A DNA stretch of 64,000 nucleotides from Schistosoma haematobium (taxonomy: Eukaryota; Platyhelminthes; Trematoda; Strigeidida; Schistosomatidae): contig NC_067197.1 in assembly GCF_000699445.3 (NCBI RefSeq), positions 13,150,152 to 13,214,151 of the forward strand, written 5' to 3'. The notes under the pieces are model-generated. The model was not told the DNA's origin, made no database searches, and saw nothing but the letters and a program-made list of their open reading frames with translations. Every line of letters begins with the position of its first letter. Within the stretch, counting starts at the first letter, position 1. Below are positions 24,350 to 34,627 of this stretch, one piece after another. The position numbers were made by a program, and so were the translations under genes.

Positions 24350-27259
24350 ATGCTTCGAAGATTATTGGTACACAGGTTTTGATTATTGCTACTGTTATAG
24401 CCCCATTTTAGATCCTTAAAGACGAATTCTCTTCAATATCACAAATTCTCCACAACTGCTAAGCTTTTAGACTTAAGTGAATTTTTTGATGATAAGAAAA
24501 ACTGGGGAGAACCGACTGTATATAGTGGAAGACCATGGCGCAAAGAAGAGCTTCGACTGAAGAGTAATGTTGATCTACATAAACTGTGGTACGTGCTTCT
24601 GAAGGAGCGTAACATGCTGATGACTATGGAAGAAGAGCATTTCCGTTGTTTGGAGCAAATGCCTAATCCTGAGCGCTTTGAGAAGGTAGGTCAATGTGTA
24701 TACATATTGGATAAAGTTATCGCGCTTACTTTAGATGTTTGTCACCATAATTAGTTTGAAGTTATAAAGTTAGCTTTACTGAAATGATACTGGCTACTTG
24801 TAAATTATGGCTGTGGCTTAAGAGTTACGACATTCGACTTCCAACCATTGGGTCGCATGTTCGAGTCACGCTCCGTTTACTTCGGTTTGGGCAGCTGGGT
24901 AGTATGCTAGCTGTGACTTAAAGCTAGAAAAACGAATTTGTACTTGGCGAGTCAAGTCAAATTACCTCTAAATCGTATTATATTTGAGTGTTGAGACGAA
25001 GTGTGTTGTTTTATTACGCTTATAAACACTAAGAAAACTGAATTTACCAAAAACGAATAAAGTAAATACTGATCAAATGGTGCTGCCTTTTCATGTCGTT
25101 ACAATATTCTACGTTTTGTGCTGGGAATTCTTTAGTGTAACCAAACATTTATTAAATAAAGCGGCTATTAATAATGCGCATACAGAAGCACTTTGAAAGC
25201 TTACTTTTGATAGAGAAGCGAAATATTAGTCTTATTTGCTCATTATCTGCTATTCAGGCGCTATCACTGATGATTTTGCCGACATCTGTTGATCTTACTC
25301 ATAGAAACCAAGGTAACAAATACAGTTGTGCTAGTGGAGAACCTGAAGGTTGATGGGTGCATTTCATTTAGTAGGGGTCCGAGGTATAACAGTGACCAGG
25401 GCTTGGAGACTGTTGAGATATCTCACGACCGACCAGTGGGGTAGGTGTATTAATTCTTAGTCTTTCCCTATGTCTTAAGCCTTAATATTACCTTGTACTC
25501 TTAATCCATCGAATTCATTTCCTTTCGAACGGTATTCACCAATGTTTTATCTTTTCCAATATAACTGATACCGCTGTTATTTCAGATTTTGGTGTTCCTC
25601 CTAGTAATTTCGTCTCTCCGCACTGATATGGTGTGGTACATCTAACTGGATTACGTTTATCCCAGGTCCCATTTTGACCATGACTAACTACAATGACTAT
25701 ATGAATTCCGGATTCACTTTGTCTTGACGTAGCGGTTGGTGAGATTGACCCAGGGATATACAGGGAAATGGTATCATTATCGATCATAACTAAAGAGGTT
25801 TATCAGAAGAACATCACTTGGACTCCAGCATGTGTTATTACGTGTTTGCATGTGCCTTTGTCTAAATATGCACAAGAAACGTACATTTGGAAAGTGTGTG
25901 TGTTTGGTTTGATAGTAAGGCTGTTTTTAAAGAGGAAATTGGTTAGATCGTTGACAAAACATGCAAACGATCACAGTAAAGATGTAGTTTGGTATGGAAA
26001 CAACAGTAGGTCATTTAAACATAAAGTGTGGGTCTTGGCACAAACTTGGATTGGCTCATGTTGATGTCCAGAAAACACGTAGAGTAAGTTTACAAAGTGA
26101 ATATCATAGGAGTCAAGGTAGCATTAATAACATGGGAAAACTGAATAGAACATAGTTCACAACGAATTAATGAAATTAAGGGATAGGACGTATGACCTAA
26201 GTCAATTTAGATCTCTACGGTTGTTGTACAGACTCTAACTGAGAAGTTTGTACTTCTGAACATAAATCAGTCTAATAGTCAATCCCTTTAAAGAACTGGT
26301 GCCAACTGTAGCATTCTTATTAGCTACTTCTATGCTAGCCGCCATTGGATTTGAGGAGAGATGGCGTCTGAAAGTACTCCACCCATGCAGCAGGCATCTT
26401 AGCCAATAGAAGTCCATAGCACCATTAATTGGTTCATAATCTAACTAAAACTGTGAATAATCTTGGATCCCTTAATGGTCTTCATACAGATAAACTACCT
26501 CAAAGACATCTGTAGTCAAACACCATCAACCCGCACTGTAGCCGTTATTTTGACGAAGTGGTCAGACTTGTCAACTGTGACGCCGAACTACGTTACCTAG
26601 GATCCTTCCCCATTAAATGTTTCATTGAAGCAACAACAGTTGTAGACTAGTGTTTGAAAAAGGATGTAGATATTTCACGTTTACAAAAAGCTCTGATCGA
26701 GATTGAAGATGGTAGAGTTAGGTTAGGGAAAATAGATGTAAAATGATCGTTTGTGAGGCTTATTATTTATAGATTGTGTAAGTAATGACTAATTCTATGT
26801 GGATTAACGAGCATCATTTTTAATAGTTTGTTTAATACAAGTATGTTAACCCATGCTATCTGTTTAGAACGAGCTTACTTCACAATTTAAGTTACATTAC
26901 ATCTGTTTTTAAAATAGGTTGAGGAGAGTATGGAGAATCTTTTAATGGTCGTAGAAGAACGTAACCGTGCAGAAGATGAATTGGAAAAAGGTGAATGGGT
27001 TGGTCCAAAGGTTGTGGAGTCAGTAGACCCGTTGGGTCGAGCAGTTCAGACACTGACCAGTGAACATCTTTCTCCTAAAGTTATACCAAGTCATGCACAA
27101 TCAGATGAGTGCATGTGGAGTGAAAAAACGGTGAACTTGTTGCGGTTGGAGCGCGAGAAGCGAATTATCAGAAGGCGCGAAGAGCAACGAAGACAGCGTT
27201 ATTCCGACAGGCTTAAACACTGGAACAAAAGTGACTATCTCAACGAAGATTCGATTTGA
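24350..27259 (+). CDS. MRPL47: MRPL47, mitochondrial large-ribosomal-subunit protein uL29m
   Basis: Three exons: 24350-24375, 24412-24685 and 26918-27259. Introns are 36 bp (GT...AG) and 2232 bp. The joined frame is 213 residues, against about 250 in human. It opens with a basic, Leu/Arg-rich mitochondrial targeting start (MLRRLLVHRSLK). The family core follows: LSEFFDDKKNWGEPTVYSGR, then SNVDLHKLWYVLLKERNMLM and the PMPNPERFEK-like end of exon 2, joined in phase 0 to VEESMENLLMVVEERNRAED. The C-terminus is Arg-rich. The protein sits at the mitoribosome exit tunnel region. An AATAAA at 27420 may be the poly(A) signal. The acceptor at 24411 was chosen because the nearer AG at 24400 breaks the frame. 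Confidence 0.93.
24790..24960 (+). repeat. Possible tRNA-derived SINE in the MRPL47 intron
   Basis: A segment with an A-box-like ggcttaagagttacg and a B-box-like tgttcgagtca about 50 bases later looks like a degenerate tRNA-derived SINE head. No ribozyme core was seen in its 3' part. The rest of this long intron (24686-26917) shows nothing else clear; open frames there are short. Confidence 0.4.
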
Positions 27260-27716
27260 AGCCAATTGGCATAAACTTATATTATCTTAGTGTATATATT
27301 GTAAATAAGTACTTTAATATCTACATGTGTTAGTTTAGCCGACTATAAGGAAATATTCTATGGCTTATAACAGTTCCGAACATTTTTTGAATTTAAATCA
27401 CAAACCGACATGTTGCGGCAATAAATGTTAGACAATGTAGTTCACATTGACTGTAGCTAAGCAGTTCTATTGGTTATCTAGTTTGTCCAGCCTGTAATGT
27501 AAACTACGAAATCCAACAATCCCCAGGAAATCCCGTATACTGAAAGTAATGGTTTTCTTAGGGTTTCGTGAGCCAATAAATAATAAAAGCCTAGATTAAC
27601 ACTAGGTAAAATGCCACAATAAACCAGTTTCCAACAGATCTCGTGTCACTTATCAAGCGTACATTCTTAGTATGGTCTGATGTCACTTTCAGGTCCAGAA
27701 ATACAGCCGGATCCAC

Positions 27717-27935
27717 GATCTTTGGTCTTGCACACAAGCGCTTAACCTCCAGACTACTGAGAAGGGCATCCATGTCTGGCTTCAATCTATCCATGATCTT
27801 GCGCAACCCATCATCGATTGTCTGAAGAGGAACGGTTGTGAGAAACCATGGATCGGTTGAAGTTAAACATAAGCATCGGTGGATACCCCTCTTAGTAGTC
27901 TGGGGGCTAAGCGCTTGTGTGCAAGACCAAAGATC
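27717..27935. repeat. Inverted pair of SINE heads (hairpin)
   Basis: Bases 27717-27778 and 27872-27935 are near-perfect reverse complements (only a few mismatches), with a 93-base spacer. The shared core includes taagcgcttgtgtgcaagac. Transcripts could fold into a hairpin of about 60 bp. The two arms look like heads of the same SINE facing each other. Confidence 0.85.
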
Positions 27936-28035
27936 CTGGGTCCGAGTCCCGCATGCGGAATCGTAGATGAACACCACTGAGGAGTCCCATGCTGGGACGA
28001 GGCGTATTTTTTAGCGCGTTACCTGGTTCTGTTTT
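27872..28035 (+). repeat. tRNA-derived SINE with decayed hammerhead core
   Basis: The head has an A-box-like ggctaagcgcttg and a B-box ggtccgagtcc (27939-27949). Downstream, CTGAGGA (27977-27983) matches the hammerhead core 1. It is followed by a perfect 5-bp stem GTCCC/GGGAC (27984-27998). Core 2 reads GAGG where GAAA is needed, so self-cleavage is not expected. The layout matches schistosome Sm-alpha-like SINEs. Confidence 0.6.
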
Positions 28036-28039
28036 TGCC

Positions 28040-29054
28040 CCCGGCACGCTAGAGTATGGTAAAAAATAGTGAGTAGGAAGTTTAGTTCCTGACGTAGTAT
28101 ATGACACTCCTACTCTGACTCCAGCAAAATGTGGATTCCAGTTATTACGTAGTAGAAGACTAACATGCTAAGGAATACACTAGTCTGGGTAGAGTACATT
28201 CAAGTCACTGAGGGGTCCCACAATAGGTTCTCAATGTTGGCCTAGGTTCAAATGACTCATGATCTTAACTATTAGAATTAATATAATATCCACAAGAAAC
28301 CCCTTCTGATACAAATCATTATTTGACTTTGATTCTTAAATAGAATAGTATTCGCTGAAAAAATTGGAAACTAATTTCATAATAAAAGAACTGGCTGGTA
28401 GTAACAGAATAACTAGGATCTAGAAACCTTTGGTATTATATTGGGAGACCCAAAATATTAGTATCTTTCGAAAGGGTATATCTAGGAAGGGGACTGGTAG
28501 AGGTTCCTTCTAAACGCCACGATATCCTTATATTACGAATAGAGTCCCTTAATGCAATTTACGAAGAAAGCTAATCTACACCAAGTTTTCACTACATTAC
28601 TTTCTAGACTATTAATGTATTTCCACTATGATTTGTATTTAGTGATAATTACTCAGTACACAGATTATAATCGATGTATAACCGATCAACTTAAACATGC
28701 TTTTAATTATACTGGGTTCATCATTAACAAAACTTCTGTTACGAAACTGGGCTTCTTACTGTAGTTAGCGAAGTAGGGAAGAATAGAGTAGCAGTAGTCC
28801 CATTCACCATATTGATATTGAAGTTGCTAGTTATTCCTTGTAAACGCCTAGATGTCCTTAAACTTAAACAACCGATAATAATCAGTCAAAATATTTCTAG
28901 TGAAATAGCTACGGTGATCATAATTATGTGTAGTTAACTATTGACCTCTGAGGTGAATATGAACAATGATAAAAGTAATAATCTCAACATCTAAGAGACA
29001 TTAGTGTTACACATATGTACATATATTTATTAGTAAAAACACATTTCACATTGA
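28040..29054. other. Region between MRPL47 and EXOSC7
   Basis: No exon seen. On the minus strand AATAAA just downstream of the EXOSC7 stop (about 29026) may serve as its poly(A) signal. The rest is AT-rich with short frames only. Confidence 0.45.
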
Positions 29055-31762
29055 CTAGGAACGTAACTGCTTTTCCAATTCTAGTGTCTTTACTAAGGCG
29101 TGATTCAACTTCTTGCCGACACTTGTTGCTAACTAAAAATAAAGCGTGTTAGTCAAGATTGTTGTTACCTGTGACATTTCAACAATTGATTCTAATTGAC
29201 AACTACAACATCCATCTTGTTCTAAAGAACCAATTGAACCGTCTGGATAGATAACAAGAGATAACCTAAAACTACTTGTTAAGAACAATTTATTGCAAAT
29301 CTGACCTGGATAATGAACAGGCTTCTTCCTCCTTACTTGCATCTATGATATATGTTTTTCCAATCTAGAAAATCAAGTGAAAGCACATTGCCTTAAGCTT
29401 TTTGAAGTAACGATTAAAACAGGTTGTTTTTAATGGCTTGGTTTTCAATTCTAAAAGCAAGGGTAAGCCATTTATCTAATTAGTATCGTTTACATTCAAG
29501 GAACATGCTCAACCAATAGTCCGGTAAACTAATCTGTAGCTGATTGGACAAGAAGTTCGGCTAACGGGTGAGTCGATATGGTTATGATGAATAACATAAC
29601 TAAACTACTTACGCTGCTATGAATCCGATGTCCATCTTGTTGTGCTGATGCGGTATGGCAACCTGGACCGATGCACACATGTGCCTGGTCCTACGTTGTA
29701 GCTGACTGACTGACTTACGCTGTTACCCCTCGTGGAGCAGCACAGGCCGCTCACCAACATTATCCATCCAACTCTGTCTGGGGTACTCTTTCCCAGTTGC
29801 TATTCGTCAGTCAGTAACAACGTAGAACTTCGTACGTACATACATCAGTTCGGGTTGCCACACCACATTAACACGGAGATGCAGTTGTCGACTCAAATTC
29901 CGTAGTGGTAGAGGTAGTAAGAGTATAAGCAGTAACCGGAAACATTAGGGCTTGGAGATGTTACTCAAGGAGTATAATTCAGTGAAATAAATTTGGAACG
30001 AGAGGCAAGGAGGATTCAGGAAATTAGAATTCGGGAGAACACAAAGAGTGGATGCACTTGCGCATTGCAAACGATTTTGAGCCATATCATTCAGGGTCTC
30101 TAACCATCGGTTGCTGTCATCTCGCGGTTCCCAACCAGGTAGTCTACACCTACCAACATGGCTCAGTCCACTTGTTAGTGACTTCATGGACTTGCTATTC
30201 ATCCTTTTGATGTATGCTTCCAGTTCTCGACGCAGTGTATTCTCTGGAATTCCTCTTTTCCGTCTCTTCAGCATTCCAAGTAGGCGCATTCTTCGTGGTG
30301 CAGTTTGATGATTCCTGAAATGTGTGTCTTGTCCACCGCCATCATTTCTTAATTTCCGCTTCAGATAGAAGCTGGTTTATTCTCTCCCATAGTAGGCTGT
30401 TGCTGATGGCATGCGATCAACGGACATTGAGTATCGTGCGTAAACAATTGTTTATAAATGCTTGTAGTTTTTTATGGTGGTAGTAAAATGTAACTAAATT
30501 ACCCGATTCAAATTAAACGTTTATATAAGATGACTAGACACAGCATGAACAAGTGTCACTAAATGCATAATACAATGTTGAAGCTCTTATACAGGAAATG
30601 AAATAAGCAGCATGTGAAAACATACATTTATTTTCGGATTTACTTTTACGAGTATGCAGTGTTCTGAGTCAACTGTTAATGGAAGGTCTAGTGAATTAGA
30701 GGTATGCATCAAATACATCAACACTATGACGAATATAACGTTAATTATAACCAGTAGTTTAATAATTAGACATTCTAAAACTGATTTACAAGTGTACCTA
30801 CCTTATGTATTGTGACAAATAACGGCAACAAATCTCCACGAAACTGATGAACTTCTGCCTCAACAGACTTTGGGTTGTTTTGAAAAACAGACAATAATAA
30901 AGAATTTGACTGTCTAAAAAGATTTCTTAAGATTTTAAAGCAACAGTGACATACGTAGCGTTTAGTAGAGCAGCTTTGACTACCAGGGAGGAAGCATCAA
31001 GTAAGTTTCCAGCACCTTCTAAGATCTGGGAAAAACAATTATATACGAAGAAAACTAACAAGCAGATCGATATAGATGACCCAGCACTGTCGACCTCGTT
31101 GGATACACAGAGGGCTTAGATCTATAAACTTCGATTGATAGGTTGATTGTAATGTTGTCTTCAAACGTTCCTCCAGCTCGGACGCTGCCTTCTCACTACA
31201 CCGGTGAGTTGCTGTAGGATAACTGAAAAGGAAAATTCTGTACAAACCGCCGGTTTTATAACCAAAAATGCACTTAATGTTACAGTTAATGAGACACATG
31301 CGATATTGAAAGCATATAATGACACAAAACATTAAAAATACGCTTCAAAGTGATATATTATTTGAAGGTGAATACCTCTTATTTTTGAACCAACGAAATA
31401 CGTGAGAGTACTTTATAAACTTTAGTAACACTCACCATTCAACATTTATTTCAATACGACCTTCACCAGTGTTAGTTAAAGAAGGTTTGCCAACCTCCAT
31501 TTTAACACAGCAAACAATGAATGTTTCACCCTATAAATGATGAAATCCAATGTGGATATGATGTACTTACAATACGAATACTAGCTGAACCAGTCGCGTG
31601 ACTTAAAATATTGGTTTCAATTTCCAAAGGTCGATATTCACTTGGTTCACGACCATCCATTCTACATCCCACCTAAGTTTAGTTTAGTTTAGCAAATAAG
31701 CTTACTTCAACTCCTTGTACTAAGTAGAAACGTTCAAGATCACTCAATAGGATTGTGTCCAT
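29055..31762 (-). CDS. EXOSC7: EXOSC7/RRP42, RNA exosome ring subunit (RNase PH-like)
   Basis: Nine exons on the minus strand: 31762-31706, 31672-31571, 31530-31436, 31222-31060, 31025-30955, 30913-30802, 29364-29306, 29265-29169 and 29132-29055. All introns are GT...AG and all phases agree. The product is 277 residues (human about 291). Family marks: a start like MDTILLSDLERFYLVQGVE, the MDGREPSEYRPLEIETNIL block, VCCVKMEVGKPSL, CIQRGRQCWVIYIDLLILEG joined to AGNLLDASSLVVKAAL, then FVTIHKIGKTYIIDASKEEE. RRP42 is one of six RNase PH-like proteins in the catalytically inert exosome ring for 3'-5' RNA decay and processing. Six of eight introns are 33-41 bp, one is 213 bp, and the long one holds nested retrotransposons. 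Confidence 0.93.
29612..29708 (+). mobile_element. RTE-D 3' end fragment
   Basis: Matches the 3' untranslated end of family D (compare the reverse complement of 45597-45720). It ends in the (TGAC)n tail, and lies in the long EXOSC7 intron. It abuts the 3' tail of an RTE-B fragment in opposite orientation. Confidence 0.7.
29708..30482 (-). mobile_element. RTE-B fragment, split by an RTE-D insertion
   Basis: The outer parts, 29708-29815 and 30192-30482, are the 3' end of the B family. They carry the acttacgctgttacccctcg tail and coding remnants KRRKRGIPENTLRRELEAYI. The B part is 5'-truncated and frame-shifted. Confidence 0.8.
29816..30191 (-). mobile_element. RTE-D 3' fragment inserted in the RTE-B fragment
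   Basis: Encodes the D-family C-terminus MKSLTSGLSHVGRCRLPGW and WLETLNDMAQNR, then a 3' tail ending cagtcag on the plus strand. Flanked by a perfect 9-bp target duplication, ttgctattc at 29807-29815 and 30192-30200. Removing it restores the B-family order MNS-NW. Confidence 0.85.
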
Positions 31763-31799
31763 AGTAATTCAATATCAAACCAAGCACTTTATTTCGATA

Positions 31800-32628
31800 T
31801 ACCTGTATATGAAAATAAAATTCATGCAATAGTACAAAAAAAGTTTAACGACTGGTATTTACAAACTTTGTATTCGTATTTTTAAAATATTTGACCTGTG
31901 CATATTATAAAACTTTCAAATGCAACTAGCCCTGAAAATGAGGTATGGGACATCAGGTGTTTTTAATGATATATAAGGGACCAGAGAACATTTAAGTCCT
32001 CCACCAATTTCATAAAGTACTCCAAAATTCCAGTTCGAATATGCACAGAACAGTATTCTCAATAGTGAGTAAGTGTCTAGACAAATAGGAGTTTCCTTCA
32101 GACTATTAAAAATAAATTGTAAGCTTTGATATCAATTTGATCAACTAATCGTTAAAAACGCATCAACAGGGATGACAAGTACATTCAGTATGCGCAGTGA
32201 ATCTCGAAACCTATTTTTTGGCCTTTAATCCTGGAGAAATAAGGAAGACTCGATAACATGCACAGACGAAAGAAAGTACTTACGCGAGACTCACATGTGC
32301 AGTAACGCCCAATTTTGAAAGCACGAGTGCCATAAGGTTGCACTTTTCAAACTTCAAACCATCCTCTAAAATTTGCCTATTGAAAACTTCAGTTGTTCGG
32401 TGGGAGAGCGTTCTTCCTAATGCAAAGACATACTTTATTTTGTGTTTTTCCTGGTAATGAAGTCTTAAACACGACAAATTTATTGATAGTAGTTATATTC
32501 AGTTTCGTACGCTGGGGACAACGTAGAATTTTATAAAATTCTATGCCTATAGGCATATGATATGCTAAAAAGTTTGTTTATCTCTTCCTTTTTCACGAAA
32601 TAAACACATCATCTGCACAAATATGTGG
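31800..32628. other. Upstream flank of EXOSC7
   Basis: AT-rich and probably the promoter side of EXOSC7. No TATA box or other motif can be assigned with confidence. A 65-codon minus-strand frame at 32280-32477 has no recognised relative. Confidence 0.4.
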
Positions 32629-32639
32629 GTGGAATAAGT

Positions 32640-32715
32640 TACTTACTTACGCCTGTTACTCCCAATGGACCATAAGCCGCCAACCAGCGTTCTCCAACCC
32701 ACTCTGTCCTGGGAC
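32640..32715 (-). mobile_element. 76-bp RTE-B 3' tail insertion
   Basis: Only the last part of the B family is present (tacttacttacgcctgttac and the following gene end). It is flanked by an 11-bp near-perfect target duplication, gtggaataagt at 32629-32639 and gtgaaataagt at 32716-32726. This is a severely 5'-truncated insertion. Confidence 0.8.
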
Positions 32716-32748
32716 GTGAAATAAGTAATGAAATCACATAATGGTTGC

Positions 32749-32793
32749 GCACTGCTGAGGAGCCCATACTAGTATAAAACGGCCGTCCAGTGC
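32749..32793 (+). ncRNA. Hammerhead-ribozyme-like core of a SINE, inactive
   Basis: Stem I arms GCACTG (32749-32754) and CAGTGC (32788-32793) pair perfectly. Core 1 CTGAGGA is intact (32755-32761). Stem III ACG-GC-CGT and the cleavage GTC (32785-32787) are intact. The part that should read GGACGAAAC reads GTATAAAAC, which destroys stem II and the core G. Cleavage is not expected. The 3' part (ctctaggttttca) resembles the other SINE copies. Confidence 0.6.
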
Positions 32794-32799
32794 CTCTAG

Positions 32800-33748
32800 G
32801 TTTTCAAAGTTAGTTTATCATTAATCATCTTATGTTCCCAGTAAAATGTAATATTTATTGGTAAATCCGAATCCATTCTGTTGTAAATCAGTGCTGTGTT
32901 CAAGAATATAAGCTTTCTATTTGGACAGGTGTTATAACATTTTCGTCACACAGCAATTGTGGGAGATAAAGTTTTATAGGTCTTTATTATATTTCATACG
33001 ATTTTTAACATTTATGAATTTGATTTGAGCCAAAAATAATGTTGAAGAGTACTACAAACTCATTATTATTCTCACCAGCTGCTTACGACTTATTTCTCTT
33101 GTCATTATTCTTCACTAACCAACACTTTTCCAATATTATGTTACAAAGTGTGTAAGCTAATTTCAGCGAATAATACTATTATGTTTAGGCTGTCCGAGGC
33201 TGATGAGAGATAGGGAAACCAGTGTCTAGTAGTAGGGATCGGATATCAATTGACCTATATTAGTAAATTTGTGATAATGTGAAGATCCAGTCCCTTTTCG
33301 GGTGTATCAAAAGATGTAAGCAACTTGATTTTGGTTTTTGAACTCTTTTGGGGTGAGTTCTCACATAATCATTCCTGAATGGAAAGAAAGGATAAGACAT
33401 ATTACTACCAAAATCATCGTCCAGTTTATGGTAAGAGAGCGCTAAGTCACTCCGTAAACCGAGATAAAGTTACAGGAACATGTTGAAGCGCCTGAGTATG
33501 CATTCATAAAATGGGGTAACGAGACCTTTTTCCATTTTGGTCCCTCGCCGTTAAACTTATTTTAGCATACCTGCTTCATATGCAAAACAAGGACTTATAG
33601 CCCGAATTCCATATTCCAAAGATGGCTTCAAAAAAGCCCACTACTCAGGTGCTCGGACTTGTAGTCTTAGTATCGAAATAGGGACAATAACGGGACGGTT
33701 TGCATATGATTCAAATACAACTCTCTTTGAAACTAACGCATAACAACA
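32800..33748. other. Unique DNA left of the right duplication arm
   Basis: No gene, repeat or splice-flanked exon recognised. It leads into the breakpoint of the inverted duplication. Confidence 0.4.
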
Positions 33749-34627
33749 ATGCATTGCACTGTCCAATCGCTCAGAGCAGATCAGGAAACCCGACAATCAC
33801 GCGTAAACCATCGGAGCACACCATTAGCTCGGCGCATCCTAGACATAATTAATTCAGCGATCTGCTTACCAAGGACCGATTCAGTTTTTCCCGGTCAGTG
33901 CATGCAATCAGTGCCAAGCTTGCCTATGGTAATGTCAGGTCCTGGTTTCCAAACTACTGCTCTGCCTCCACCTCCTCCACCCCCACCACCGCCACCCCCT
34001 ACATTTGCGCAACAGATGCAGGCTCCAACTTCTAATCTCTTAGAAACCTTAATGAGCAGGGCAGGTCTACCTTGTAATACACTAAGCGATTTAAATCTAA
34101 ATAATAAACCAAATGACAAACCTGATTCTGTTCGTGAGAGCTCTCCCATGAAACAAATCAACAAACTGTTAAGCTCAGCTGCAAGTTCTCTTTTAAACCA
34201 ACTTGCAGGTAGCCAAAGAACGGATGTAGACACTTCCTCTTCTGATCCATTGCCACCTCCTCCTCCACCACCGTTACCATTCCAACAACATAATGAGCTG
34301 CCGCCAACCACTTCTACTCTGTCACATTCATTCGTACCTCCTCCACTCCCAGCAGTAATTAATCCGTTTTCTAACAACGAAATCGGTAACAAAGTGTTGC
34401 CTAATGGTGCATGTGGAGAAACTAAAACGGAAAGTAAGAAACCTTTTGGAGACATGAAGATTGAGGAAGTACTAGCAAAGCGGAAAAGATACGACTTCTC
34501 TTCACGTCGTGAGTGGCAAGAACGTATCGCCTTGGAAGTAAAATCAGTTTTAAAACCTGCATACTCTCTACGACGTATAAATAAAGAAGATTACAAAGAA
34601 ATCATGAAAAGGCTGTTACTAAGGTAA
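33749..34627 (+). pseudogene. Partial copy of the PHRF1/SCAF-like gene
   Basis: From 33879 on, the frame is the duplicated C-terminal part of the gene at 1320-3172 (SVFPGQCMQS onward), nearly identical, with one Asp-to-Asn change (GDKVLPN to GNKVLPN). The first 44 residues (MHCTVQSLRADQET...) come from unrelated DNA left of the breakpoint and are probably fortuitous. The same donor follows base 34623. The Arg/Ser region and true start are missing, so it is most likely a truncated duplicate. Confidence 0.75.

Noticed and set aside
24376..24400. 25-bp intron using the nearer acceptor in MRPL47
   Set aside because: It breaks the reading frame; the acceptor at 24411 keeps it.
25768..26064. 98-codon frame in the MRPL47 intron
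   Set aside because: No splice sites in phase, no recognised motif; probably chance.
26460..26600. Weak similarity to the D-family C-terminal region (agacatctgtagtcaaa)
   Set aside because: Only about 20 bases match; too short to call a fragment.
29945..30289. 114-codon frame as one retrotransposon protein
   Set aside because: It is a chimera of B and D sequences created by a nested insertion with target duplication.
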